DNA of 64,000 nucleotides from Panopea generosa (Eukaryota > Mollusca > Bivalvia > Adapedonta > Hiatellidae), in the NCBI GenBank assembly GCA_029582155.1, contig CM055895.1, forward strand, positions 14,746,787-14,810,786, given 5' to 3'. This document shows, in pieces, positions 21,690 through 34,571 of the stretch (position 1 is the first letter of the stretch; each line of letters starts with the position of its first letter). The translations under genes and the position numbers were made by a program. The notes beneath the pieces are model-generated. The model was not told the origin of the DNA and ran no database searches. It saw nothing but the letters and a program-made list of their open reading frames with translations.

Positions 21690-24600
21690 TGCAAAACTCC
21701 AATAATAATGATCAATAATCAATGCTATTAACAATGTCCATCACAATGGAATATAGGCATTGCAAGAACAATGTCCATCATAATGATCATTAATCATTGC
21801 CATGAATATTGTCCATCATAATGATCTGCACCCATTGCCATGAACAATATCATTCACAATGTCCATAGTAATCGTTGCTATGAACACTGTCTAGGACAAT
21901 GTCCATCATAATGATATGTTGGCATTGCTATGGACAATATCATTCACAATGCCCAACGCAATAATCTGTACTCATTACCGTTAACAATGTCCATTGTAAT
22001 GCTCCGCACTAATTGCCGTGGATAATGTCCATCGTTATGCTCCGCACTAATTGCCGTGGACAATGTCAATCGTTATGCTCCGTACTCATTGCCGTTGATA
22101 ATGTCCATCGTTATGCTCCGTACTCATTGCCGTGGATAATGTCCATCGTTATGCTCCGTACTCATTGCCGTGGATAATGTCCATCGTAATGCTCCGTAGT
22201 CATTACCTTGGATAATGTCCATCGCAATAATCTGTACTCATTGCCATGGACAATGTCCATCGTAATGGTCCGTACTCATTGTCGTGGATTATGTCCATCG
22301 TAATGGTCCGTACTCATTGCCGTGGAAAATGTCCATCGTAGTGCTTCGTACTCATTGCCGCGGATAATGTCCATCGTAATGGTCTGTACTCATTGCCGTG
22401 GATAATGTCCATCGTAATGCTCCCGCTCATTGCCGTGGATAATGTCAATCGTAATGCTCCGTACTCATTGCTGTTGATAATGTCCATCGTGGATAATGTC
22501 CATCGTAATGGTCCGTACTCTTTGCCGTGGACAATGTCCATAGTAATGGTCCGTACTCATTGCCGTGGATAATGTCCATCGTAATGCTCCGCACTCATTG
22601 CCGTGGATAATGTCCATCGTAATGCTCCGTACTCATTGCCGTTGATAATGTCCATCGTAATGCTTCGCACTCACTGCCGTGGACAATGTGCATCGTAATG
22701 CTCCGTACTCATTGCCGTGGAGGACAATGTCCATCGTAATGCTCCGTACTCATTGCCGTTGACAATGTCCATCGTAATGCTTCGCACTCACTGCCGTGGA
22801 CAATGTGCATCGTAATGCTCCGTACTCATTGCCGTGGACAATATCCATCGTAATGCTTCGCACTCACTGCCGTGGACAATGTCCATCGTAATGCTCCGCA
22901 CTCATTGCCGTTGACAATGTCCATCGTAATGCTTCGCACTCACTGCCGTGGACAATGTGCATCGTAATGCTCCGTACTCATTGCCGTGGACAATGTCAAT
23001 CGTAATGCTCCGTACTCATTGCCGTGGATAATGTCCGTCGTAATTGTCTGTACTCATTGCCGTTGACAATGTCCGTCGTAATGCTCTGCACTCACTGCCG
23101 TGGACAATGTGCATCGTTATGCTCCGTACTCATTGACGTGGACAATGTCCACCGTAATGCTCCTTACGCATTGCCGCGGATAATGTCCATCGTAATGGTC
23201 TGTACTCATTGTCGCGGGTAATGTCCATCGTAATGCTCCGTACTCAATGCCGTGGACAATGTCCATCTTAATGCTCCGTACTCATTGTCGTGGATAATGT
23301 CCATCGTAATGCTCCGTACTCATTGCCGTGGAGGACAATGTCCATCGTAATGCTCCGCACTCATTGCCGTGGATAATGTCCATCGTAATGGTATGTACTC
23401 ATTGCCGTAGACAATGTTCATCGTAATGCTCCGTACTCATTGCCGTGGACAATATCCGTCGTAAGGCTCCGCACTCATTGCCATGGACAATGTCCATCGT
23501 AATGCTTCGTACTCATTGCCGTGGATAATGTTCATTGTAATGGTCCGTACTCATCGCCGTGGACAATGTCCATCGTTATGCTCCGTACTCATTGCCGTGG
23601 AGGACAATGTCCATCGTAATGCTCCGCACTCATTGCCGTGGATAATGTCCATCGTAATGGTATGTACTCATCGCCGTGGACAATGTCCATCGTAATGCTC
23701 CGTACTCATTGCCGTGGAGGACAATGTCCATCGTAATGCTCCGCACTCATTGCCGTGGATAATGTCCATCGTAATGGTATGTACTCATTGCCGTAGACAA
23801 TGTTCATCGTAATGCTCCGTACTCATTGCCGTGGACAATATCCGTCGTAAGGCTCCGCACTCATTGCCATGGACAATGTCCATCGTAATGCTTCGTACTC
23901 ATTGCCGTGGATAATGTTCATTGTAATGGTCCGTACTCATTGCCGTGGACAATGTCCATCGTAATGATCTGTTCTCAATGCCGTGAATAATGCCCATAGT
24001 AATGCTCCGTACTCATTGTCGTGGATAATGTCCATCGTAATGGTCTGTACTCATTGCCGTGGACAATGTCCATCGTAATCCTCCGTACTCCTTGCCGTGG
24101 ACAATGTCCATCGTAATGCTCCGCACTCATTGCCGTGGACAATGTCCATCGTAATGCTCCGCACTCATTGCCGTGGACAATGTCCATCGTAATGCTCCGT
24201 ACTCATCGCCATGGACAATGTCCATCGTCATGGTCAGTACTCATCGCCGTGGACAATGTTCATCGTAATGGTCAGTACTCATTACTGTGGATAATGTCCA
24301 TCGTAATGGCCCGTACTCATTGCCATGGAGGACAATGTCCATCGTAATGGTCTGTAATCATTGCCGTGAACAATGTTCATCGTAATGATCTGTACTCATT
24401 GCCGCTGACAAAGTCCATCGTAATAATCTGTACTCATTGCCGTGGACAATGTCCATCGTAATTGTCTGTATTCATTGCCATTGACAATGTCCATCGTCAT
24501 GGTCCGTACTCATCGCCGTGGACAATGTTCATCGTAATGGTCCGTACTCATTGCCATGGAGGACAATGTCCATCGTAATGGTCTGTAATAATTGCCGTGG

Positions 24601-26120
24601 ACAATGTTCATCGTAATGATCTGTACTCATTGCCGTGGACAAAGTCCATCGTAATAAACTGTACTCATTGCCGTGGACAATGTCCATCGTAATGATCTGT
24701 ACTCATTGCCGTGGACAATGTCCATCGTAATGATCTGTACTCATTGCCGTGGACAATGTCCATCGTAATGATCTGTACTCATTGCCGTGGACAAAGTCCA
24801 TCGTAATGATCTGTACTCATTGCCGTGGACAATGTCCATCGTAATGCTCCGCACTCATTGCCGTGGACAATGTTCATCGTAATGATCTGTACTCATTGCC
24901 GTGGACAATGTCCATCGTAATGGTCAGTACTCATTGCCATTGACAATGTCCATCGTAATGCTCCGCACTCATTGCCGTGGACAATGTTCATCGTAATGAT
25001 CTGTACTCATTGCCGTGGACAATGTCCATCGTAATGGTCCGTACTAATTGCCGTGGAGGACAATGTCCATCGTAATGGTCTGTACTTATTGCCATTGACA
25101 ATGTTCATCGTAATGGTCCGTACTAATTGCCGTGGACAATGTCCATCGTAATTGTCTGTATTCATTGCCATTGACAATGTCCATCGTCATGGTCCGTACT
25201 CATCGCCGTGGACAATGTTCATCGTAATGGTCCGTACTCATTGCCATGGAGGACAATGTCCATCGTAATGGTCTGTAATAATTGCCGTGGACAATGTTCA
25301 TCGTAATGATCTGTACTCATTGCCGTGGACAAAGTCCATCGTAATGATCTGTACTCATTGCCGTGGACAATGTCCATCGTAATGCTCCGCACTCATTGCC
25401 GTGGACAATGTTCATCGTAATGATCTGTACTCATTGCCGTGGACAATGTCCATCGTAATGGTCAGTACTCATTGCCATTGACAATGTCCATCGTAATGCT
25501 CCGCACTCATTGCCGTGGACAATGTTCATCGTAATGATCTGTACTCATTGCCGTGGACAATGTCCATCGTAATGGTCCGTACTAATTGCCGTGGAGGACA
25601 ATGTCCATCGTAATGGTCCGTACTTATTGCCGTGGACAATGTCCATCGTAATGGTCCGTACTAATTGCCGTGGACAATGTCCATCGTAATGGTCCGTACT
25701 AATTGCCGTGGAGGACAATGTCCATCGTAATGATCTGTACTCATTGCCGTGGACAATGTCCATCGTAATGGTCCGTACTAATTGCCGTGGAGGACAATGT
25801 CCATCGTAATGGTCCGTACTTATTGCCATTGACAATGTTCATTGTAATGCTCTGTACTCATTGCCGTGGACAATGTCCATCGTAATGGTCCGTACTCATT
25901 GCTGTGGAGGACAATGTCCATCGTAATTGTCCGTACTCATTGCCATTGACAATTTTCATTGTAGTGCTCTGTGCTCATTACTGTTGACAATGTCCATTGT
26001 AATGCTCATTACCGTTGACAATGTCAGTCGTAATGCTCCGTTCTCATTGCCGTTGACAATGTCCATTGTAATGCGTAATGCTCCGTACTCATTAACGTTA
26101 ACAATGTCCATCATTATAGT
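21690..26120. repeat. 38-bp satellite array (about 115 units)
   Basis: The unit is close to ATTGCCGTGGACAATGTCCA followed by TCGTAATGCTCCGTACTC, 38 bp. A 41-bp variant adds GAG (CGTGGAGGACAATG). Units left of about 22000 are highly degenerate and those on the right more homogeneous. Block duplications are visible: 23328 onward recurs at 23714 (offset 386 = ten units, two of them 41 bp); 24481 at 25171 (offset 690); 24841 at 25379 (offset 538). Each unit has the dyad TGGAC-AAT-GTCCA, a 5-bp stem with a 3-nt loop. Open frames here (for example 25545-25835 minus) are repeat artefacts. Confidence 0.97.
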
Positions 26121-27960
26121 CTGTTCAAGGCGATACCTTATCCCCATATATTTTTATCCTTTGTACAGAAATATTAACTTTTAAGATAAAAAATGATAAA
26201 AAATATTAAAGGTATTCAAATAGGAAATACAGAACACAAAATGTCCCAATTTGCTGATGATATCTCAATATTACTAGATGGATCTGATTCATCACTTAAT
26301 CAAACATTGGAGGAATTAGAAAGGTTTACAAAATATTCTGGATTGAAAGTTAATTTTAAAAAAAAACTGAAGTTATTTGGATAGGTAAAAAAAATATAGT
26401 ATACAATCGGTAAAACCCAAATGGAAACTTTCATGGGGTAAAACAACTTTTAGATTATTAGGATTAAAATTCCATGTTGATCTGGAAAAAATGATTGATT
26501 TAAGTCACAAACAAAAGATAGAAAAATTCAAGAAATCAATCAGTTATTGGAAAAGGCGACATTTAACTCCAATAGGGAGTATAACTGTAATCAAAACATT
26601 GCTAATACCAGCTTTTAACCATCCTTTTATATCACTTCCGAATCATGACATCGGAATTATAAAAGATATAAACAAATTACAGTATGTTTTTCTTTGGCAA
26701 GGGCCAGCAAAAATTAAAAGTACCGTTATTGTGAAACAGTACTGTGATGATTGATTAAATATGATTAATCTACAATCCTTTATAACAGCGCTTAAGTTAA
26801 CATGTATCAGAAGAACGATACTAAGTGACGGTTATTGGCAAAACCTAACTGATTCTTAATTCGACAAAGTTAAACTCTTATCATGTGGTAAACATTATCC
26901 AGAAAAAAAACAGTTTTTTTTTTATTAAAAATATTTTTTGGTGAGATGTTCTTAATTCATATGTAGAAGTTATAAAAAAGTATGATATAAATTCAGAGGA
27001 AGATTTTTTAAAAATGCCAATCTTCTATAATAACAATTTTTTAATTGGCAGACAGTTTCTTTATGGCAACCTGGTTTAATAAAGGTATACGATTTATTAA
27101 TGATTTAATAAATGATAGCGGTGCTTTACTTACACTAAAATAATTTAAAGAAAAAATATACAATTGAAATAAACTTCCTATATTTTCAAGGAATAGTTAT
27201 GTCAATAAAGAATTAAAAAAATCATAAATGTAACATAGAACAAATTAATTCACTCAAAAGTAGTACACCTTTTACACCAACATACATAAGTATCGTCACA
27301 AAAAACAGAAAAGGAACTAATAATTTGTATAAAATCTTAAACGCTAATACAGATAAACCAACACGCCAGAAACAATGGAATGAAATATATAACATAGCTG
27401 ATAATGAATGGAAAATCATATACAGTTTGCCTTTTCAAAAGACACATACCTGCAATGGCGTCAAACAAGAATACTCCACAGAACTCTAGCAACTAATAAA
27501 ATCTTAGTAAAAATAAAACTAAAAGAGAGCCCACTATGTTCATTTTGTCACAGAGAAGTTGAAACACTTGTGCATATGTTTTGCAGAAGCAGAGTATCAG
27601 AAAAACAACTATCAATACAAAGATTACAGAGAAGTATTACATATATGTATGCTATAAATAAACAATAGCTCTACAAAACAATGATTTAAAAAGATTTGAT
27701 GACCAATGGTCAATAGCCAACCATCTATGTATCTTCTAACCACTTAAAAGACAATGGATGCAGGAGGTTGCTCAAAATATCAGATATCTCAATTTAAAAA
27801 AAAATGTAATGCCGTGGACAGCATTTAACTCTGAACTTTTATTTTCAAGCTTGAAGCTAAAAGCGCTATGTCATAAGATAGGATCAGTGGAAACACGATA
27901 TTTAAATAAAGTTGTTTTTTTGGCACAAAAATTGCATTGTTGTCGATGAAATAAATAAGT
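26118..27960 (+). mobile_element. 5'-truncated L1/Tx1-like LINE
   Basis: Begins immediately where the 38-bp satellite stops and carries RT-to-C-terminus remnants (separate entry). The right end is uncertain. Sequence to about 27950 still translates to LINE-like text (NVMPWTAFNSELLFS). Beyond 28016 a 79-residue frame might be 3' sequence or unrelated. Confidence 0.8.
26126..27950 (+). pseudogene. Decayed L1-like ORF2, RT fingers lost
   Basis: First recognisable piece is QGDTLSPYIFILCTEIL (26126-26176), the RT block just before the catalytic box. A one-base shift in an A-run near 26195 leads to NIKGIQIG, then FADD (26250-26261) with SILLDGSDSSL, and SGLKVNFKKK. A further shift and stop follow, then LTPIGSITVIKTLLIPAFNH and LQYVFLWQG (26491-26754). 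The C-terminal part at 27408 onward has YLQWRQTRILHRTL and CSFCHREVETLVHMFC (27537-27584). At least four frame breaks make it dead. ORF1, endonuclease and the N-terminal RT are absent, as expected for a 5'-truncated LINE copy. Confidence 0.88.
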
Positions 27961-30160
27961 TATGTGTTTTGTTACTGACCCCTTACGGAAATATGCTGGG
28001 TAGGTTGAACAAAAAATGGGACTCGGCCCACACTGGGTCAGTTATAAACCAAAAAAAAAATATAATAAATATATTTTTATGAGTGACATAGACCTTTGTA
28101 GTTTTATACATGCCGATGTTTTAAGTAAAGAAACAACAAAGGCTACTTCAGAAATAACTAATTTTGAAGCTATATTCACAGAAGAGTACTATTTTTATGA
28201 CATTTACCCCGATACTTATCGGAAAAATTATTCTCGCCACTTAATACAAATATAAATCACATAATGCTTTTAAACAATCGCCCACTTATTTTTCCAAAAT
28301 ATATGATTTTCGTTTCAGTTTTAATCCTTGTATTAAACATGATCATATTGAACTGATACTAGCAGTGTTGTCACTCATACGGGCAGAAAGTACTACACAC
28401 ATATCTAAAAGACGCGTAGCGGGACAACTTTGGAAGTAACTCAGGGCAGGGCATGCGAGGTTGCCTTCTATTCCGCTGGTGGGAATCTATGGGAACGTCC
28501 CCCGCGGCATTTTTTTGAAATAGAAGTAGAATGGTGACTCTTTTGTTCAGATTTTATGGTTCGTTTGGCTAGAACACATTACTTAAAACATATTTACCTA
28601 CATCGGGAAATGTCGGCCCGGACTGCATGCACACTCTAACTCCGGTCGATGTTTTACATAAAGGACACAGTGAACACTGTTGCTTTATGCATGAAACAGT
28701 TCATGCCGAAACTTTTATGCACCTATTTGTTACATTTCTATTGCTTCTCTTTACTTTTATTATTTTCAATATTTAAGCTTTGGTTTCAAATATTACTCAG
28801 CTGAGTATCTGAGTATGTCACGCTACGCGTTTGTCTAATAACACCTGTAAGAAAGTGACCCTCGGTCCAAGCTTTGCCATACATTGAGAATTTGTGAACA
28901 TTTCGTTTTGGATGTTTCCAACCTAGTCTTTGCTAAATTAAGGAATCACTAAATCAATATAACGTGCCACTTACCTTCGCAAGTGTGGACATATCTATAG
29001 TTGAATGTGTTTGGGTGCATGGACATATTCAACATGTTTGTATTGAGTATTTCTACTAATTAATATGATGAAAGTACACATGTACTATCGAGAGATAAAA
29101 ACGATTCTTCGTTAATCAAAATTAACAATAACGATAATAAAAATCGTTGTTTTAACCCAACACGTCTGTGTTAGAAAATTTAAAGTTTGGAAATGTACAT
29201 TCAAGCAAAAACCCTTGCCCCCTCCCCCCATACACACAATCCCACAGTCACCGTAATGGTAAAAGAGATGAAGATATCACCAATATTAAAACAGTAAAAG
29301 AAGTACCACTATAAACATGTTGCTGTGAATGAAAACTGTATTCATATCAAATTTTTTGGAAAAAATAGGAAAGAAAGGTTTTGATCATTATAATACCAAA
29401 TGTGATTAACTCGTATAAATATTCATGCATATTTTATTTTCATACCCCATGTTTGCATATGTAAGAGAACTACAAGATTATTGTTGTGGCTGTATTATTG
29501 GTAGTAATCGTCATGTAAACTCACCAGGATCGGGCCAGGCTAAATCAGTCGGGAACGCATCCGACATTTATTCCAGGAGTCTTGATGACTGAGTATACAA
29601 CATAGCTTCATATTCGTCTCTCACCGACTCTCTCTCTTTCTCTCTCTCTTTTTTGCAGACCGTCTGTTTCTTACTTCGTTCATTAGCAATAAAATGTTAT
29701 AGTTGAATGCTTTTATTCGAAATATAAAACGTTATTTAGATATAACATCTAATAATAGCATTCTTTGGGAGCGTTAAGCACAACCAAGAACGCTACAGCA
29801 GACTACATATCACTCCATGTCACAAGTCTGCTCGTGACGTGTGACGAAGTATGCAATATTTCTCAATATTTCTTTACGTGGTATTTGTTTATACACAATC
29901 CTATCATTTTAACACATTATACAAACACACTTGAATCATTTCTGAGTAATAAGAGATTATGTTGATTCTCGTCGGAGTATAAATTATTCAACAGTGTCAA
30001 GTTAACGGTGACATGACTGATGCGGTAGGCGTGTCTCAAATATCAAGTTTTACAATAAAGAATGTCTGTTTTTGTTTACAATGACGAGACGCCAGCATAT
30101 CCTAGGACGTGTGGAACATTAACCATTTTGCCTTTATATTATTATGAATTAATCATACAC
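27961..30160. other. Unassigned DNA with a small TC tract
   Basis: The 79-residue frame at 28016-28255 is not recognised. At 29628-29653 there is a short CTCTCT/TTTC run. ACGCGTAGCG occurs near 28414 and, inverted as CGCTACGCGT, near 28820, possibly ends of a decayed element. No RNA gene was seen. Confidence 0.4.
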
Positions 30161-30164
30161 GTGA

Positions 30165-32545
30165 CTTAGATTATGTTACTATTATTTCTGAGTTGACTCA
30201 ATGTTTTATTATTATGTCTCAGTTAATTTAGTGTTGTTAGTATTATTTCTCAGGCAACTCAGTGTTGTTACATTATCTCGGGCGACTCAATGTTATTACA
30301 ATAATTTCTCAGGCGCCTCAGTGTTGTTACTGTTATTTCTCAGAAGACTCAGTGTTGTTACTATTATTTCTCAGGCGGTTCATTTTTGTTTCTGTTATTT
30401 CTCAGTTGACTCAGTGTTGTTACCATTTCTCAGGCAGCTCAGTGTTGTTAAATTTTTTCAGTTGACTCTGTGTTGTTACTTCTATTTCTCAGTTGATTCA
30501 GTGTCGTTACAATTATTTCTCAGTCAACTCAGTGTTGTATCTATTATTTCTCAGTTGACTCAGCGTTGTTACTATTGTTTTTCAGGCGACTCAGTGTTGT
30601 GACTAATATTTCTGAGTTAACTTAGTGTTGTTACTGTTATTTTTCAGGTGACTCAATATTGTTACATTTTCTCAGGCGACTCATTGTTGTTACTTTATTT
30701 TTGAGTTGACTCAATGTTGTTTCTATTATTTCTCAGTCAACTCAGTGTTGTTACTATTATTTGTCAGTTGACTCAATGTTGTTACTATTATTTGTCAATT
30801 TATTCAATGTTGTTAATGTTATTTCTCAGTTGACTCAGTGTTGTTACTTCTATTTCTCAGTTGATTCAGTGTTGTTACTTTTATTACTCAGTTGACTCAT
30901 TGTTGTTACTATTATTTCTCAGTTGACTCTATGTTGTAACTGTTATTTCTCAGGCGACTCAGTGTTGTTACTATTTTTTCTCAGTTGACTCAGTGTTGTA
31001 ACTGTTATTTCTCAATTGACTCAGTGTTGTTACTAATATTTCTCAGCTGAATCTGTGTTGTTACTGTTATTTCTCAGGCGACTCAGTGTTGTTACATTTT
31101 CTCAGGCGACTCATTGTTGTTACTATTATTTCTCAGGCGACTCAGTCTTGTTACTTTTATTTCTCAGTTGACTCAGTGTTGTTATTGTTATTTCTCAGTT
31201 GACTCAGTGTTCTTACTACTGTTTCTCAGTTGACTCAGTGTTGTTTCTATTGCCTCTCATGCGACCCAGTGTTGTAACTATTATTTCTCAGTTGACTCAG
31301 TGTTCTTACTACTGTTTCTAAGTTGACTCAGTGTTGTTACTATTGCCTCTCATGCGACCCAGTGTTGTTACTATTGCCTCTAAGGCGACCCAGTGTTGTA
31401 ACTGTTATTTCTCAGGCGACTCAATGTTGTTACTATTATTTCTTTGGCGATTCAGTGTTGTAACTATTATTTCAAAGTTGACTCAGTGTTGTTACTGTTA
31501 TTTCTCAGTTGCCTCAGTGTTGTTACTACTGTTTCTCAAGTGACTCAGTGTTGTTACTATTGCTTCTCAGGCGACTCAGTGTTGTTACTATTGCTGCTCA
31601 GGCGACTGAGTGTTGTTACTGTTATTTTCAGTTGACTCAGTGTTGTTACTATTATTTCTGAGTTGAATCAGTGTTGTTACTATTATTTCTCAGTTGACTC
31701 AGTGTTCTTACTGTTATTTTTCAGGCGACTCAGTGATGTTTCTATTATTTCTCAGTCAACTCAGTGTTGTTACTAATATTTGTCAGTTGATTCAGTGTTG
31801 TTACTGTTATTTTTCAGTTGACTCATTGTTGCTACTGTTATTTCTCAGTTGACTCAGAGTTGTTACTATCATTTCTCAGTTGACTCAATGTTGGTACTAT
31901 CATTTCTCAGTTGACTCAGTGTTGTCACTTCTATTTCTTTCTCTGTTGGCTCAGTGATGTTACTATTATTACTCAGTTGACTCAATGTTGTTACATTTAT
32001 TTCTCATGCGGTTCATTGTTGTTACTGTTATTTCTCAGTTGACTCATTGTTGTTACTGTAATTTCTCAGTTGACTCAGTGTGGTTACTGTCATTTCTCAA
32101 GCTACTAAGTGTTGTTACTTTTATTTCTCAGAAGACTCAGTGTTGTTACTATTATTTTTCAGTTGATTAATTATTGTTACTATTATTTCTCAGTTGACTC
32201 AGTGTTGTGACTATCATTTCTCAGTTGACTCAGTGTTGTTACTATCATTTCTAAGTTGACTCAGTTTTGTCACTTCTATTTCTCTGCTGGCTCAGTGCTG
32301 TTACTATTATTACTCAGTTGACTCAGTGTTGTTACATTTCTCAAGCGACTCAGTGTTGTAACTGTTATTTCTCAGTTGATTCAGTGTTGTTACTATTATT
32401 TCTCATGCGATTCATTGTTGTTACTTTTTCTCAGGCAACTCAGTGTTGTTACTATTTCTCACACAGTTCAGTGTCGTTAAATTTTCTCAGGGAACTCAGT
32501 GTTAGTATATTTTTTTTCTCAAGGAACTCAGTGTTGTTACCTTTG
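30165..32545. repeat. 31-bp minisatellite with embedded AP-1 sites (about 76 units)
   Basis: The unit is close to TTGTTACTATTATTTCTCAG plus TTGACTCAGTG, 31 bp, with a common GGCGACTCAG variant. By eye more than 30 units contain exact TGACTCA, the AP-1/TRE consensus. Some units are 24-29 bp through internal deletions. The open frames inside (30201-30602, 31331-31543 and others) come from the repeat. Confidence 0.96.
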
Positions 32546-33480
32546 CTGGTCCTTTAGCTCAAAGAAGCTCATTCTGTGTTGTTTTAAACGGTAGTACTCA
32601 TAAACCGGTGAGAGAGACACAGCAATCTCATTGAGATATTTACTGTCTTAGTAAATGACAGATTTTCGTTATTGCGTTGGAAAACATATTTATGTTCATT
32701 CTATGAATGAATGGTTACATGTCTGATATAAATTAAGGTTTATGCGTGTACTGAGCTCCACGGACGGCTGATGTGACTTCTTGCCAGACTGCATATTGAT
32801 AAGTCTAAACCCATACATTAAATATTGTCCTAGAACAAACTTCGATTACCTTATTGCCGCCATGTTCAGCTGTCACTACGCATTAGGAATATATTCGTAA
32901 TTCCCTAGACATCGCTTTTTTTTCCTCTTCAGAGAAAGCACATTATCGTTATTTGAGAAAAATCAACGGCGTGATGATTATGTTACAAATGTGTGAGTGT
33001 ATTATCTACTCAATGGTGGAACGACTAAAGTATGTGGAAACATCATTAAGAACATGAGTAATGAAATACTAACACACAAAAAGATTAATTTATATTTTTG
33101 AAAAAAATTAGTTCCATAGTTAACGAACTGTATTGTATAAAATTTGTTACTAATTGTATTTTATAATGTCATCATTGCTAGCATTGCGCGTTGTCCAAAG
33201 TGCTCCAAGGGCATTAAAATTGCACTTCGATCGTAATGTCAAAACCTTTGATAAAAGGGTCCGGTCAGTCCATTAGAAACACGGAAAACAATCAAAAAGC
33301 CGAATACAACAGGTTTTACTGAGCCTGTTCATGACATTTGCAACATCCCTCACATCTCCTATGTGCATCTGCTTACAAAGGACAAGCAATAATAACTACA
33401 CTGAGTCAAAGTGAAAGGCGATGATAAGACCATTCAAGGGTAGTATGCCTTGAAATAGGTAAACTGCTCCCGCTTCCAAA
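32546..33480. other. Unassigned AT-rich DNA
   Basis: No gene, RNA gene or tandem repeat recognised. The right end runs into an imperfect AAC tract, as SINE 3' ends do here, but no pol III boxes were found upstream. Confidence 0.45.
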
Positions 33481-33482
33481 TA

Positions 33483-33528
33483 AACAACAACAACAAAAAC
33501 AACAACATCAAAAACAACAACACTTTAC

Positions 33529-33570
<42 letters not shown>

Positions 33571-33617
33571 CTAACAAACAAGCCAAAACAATACAATAAA
33601 GAACAAAAACAACTTAC

Positions 33618-33652
<35 letters not shown>

Positions 33653-33850
33653 GAAACAAAAACACTTAACAAACAACAACAACAACAACAAAACAACAAC
33701 AAAAACAACGTACAAACACAAACAAAAGCAACACAATAAACAACCAAAACAACATCTTACAAACAACAACAAAAACAAAAATAACACAATAAACAACAAC
33801 AACAACAGAAAAAAACAATATAACAACAACAACAACAACAACAACAACAG
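33483..33850 (+). repeat. Imperfect (AAC)n tract
   Basis: AAC units interrupted by AAAAAC, TTACAAAC, AATACAATAAA and similar. The 84-residue minus-strand frame at 33614-33868 (Leu/Cys-rich) is an artefact of this tract. Confidence 0.95.
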
Positions 33851-34225
33851 AAAGTTACCAATATGCAAGTAACATTAGAATGTTCAAAATAAACTACAAA
33901 TACGACATATCAAAACCCTTACACATATTTGAAAATCACAGAGAAGAACATATTAAGCAAAGTGAGCAATGTGATTAATGTTGATACGAACATAATAGAT
34001 ACATCTTTGCCTCGCTATACGGAAAAAACACTTATCCCTGTTAGGGAAAATGACTTATGGGCTGTGACATTTTCTACAGTCTGTGTGATATATCAGTTGC
34101 TACTACTCGGTCGTTAGAGACGTTCTTTACAAAACAGAAAATGTTTGTTACATTATAATATACATATATGACAAAACGTAAGCATGTTTATAAAACGCTT
34201 TTTAGCTGTGTCATCATGAACCAAC

Positions 34226-34256
34226 TAAACAACAACAACAACAACAACAACAAAGC
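34226..34256 (+). repeat. Short (AAC)n tract
   Basis: Eight AAC units followed by AAAGCAGCAGC. Confidence 0.9.
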
Positions 34257-34469
34257 AGCAGCAAAATATGAAATGCTGGCACTGAAATTTTGACATTGTA
34301 TATGGCGATCTCAAATATATTAATTGGACTTGTTTAACCATGTTTTGGATTATTTTCATGTGCGTACTTTCTTTCACCATGCTATTGGATTTGACTGAGA
34401 AAGTTATAGTATGTAGTACGGACCAAGCTCCGATAAATAGCAATGGTGGGAAAGCCCCATTGGAGCACG

Positions 34470-34515
34470 TTGATTGGTCAATTGTGTCAACTCAAAGTTT
34501 GAATGACGTCACAGT
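34470..34515. promoter_or_regulatory. CRE palindrome with nearby CCAAT boxes
   Basis: TGACGTCA (34504-34511) is a perfect CRE octamer. About 30 bp upstream is TTGATTGGTCAATTG, which includes ATTGG, the inverted CCAAT. An initiator cannot be placed and no downstream frame supports a gene. It could be chance, a distal enhancer, or part of an unrecognised repeat. Confidence 0.3.
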
Positions 34516-34571
34516 TTAGTGAGCGTTTAATTGCTATATGCATTATGGGACAGGCATAGAATTCCTTCCCT

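Noticed and set aside
21690-26120. CRISPR-like array
   Set aside because: Units are contiguous 38-bp tandem repeats with no unique spacers, no cas genes, and a eukaryotic context.
28405-28845. Possible 440-bp element with ACGCGTAGCG inverted ends
   Set aside because: Only about 20 bp of imperfect inverse match and no target duplication; could be chance.
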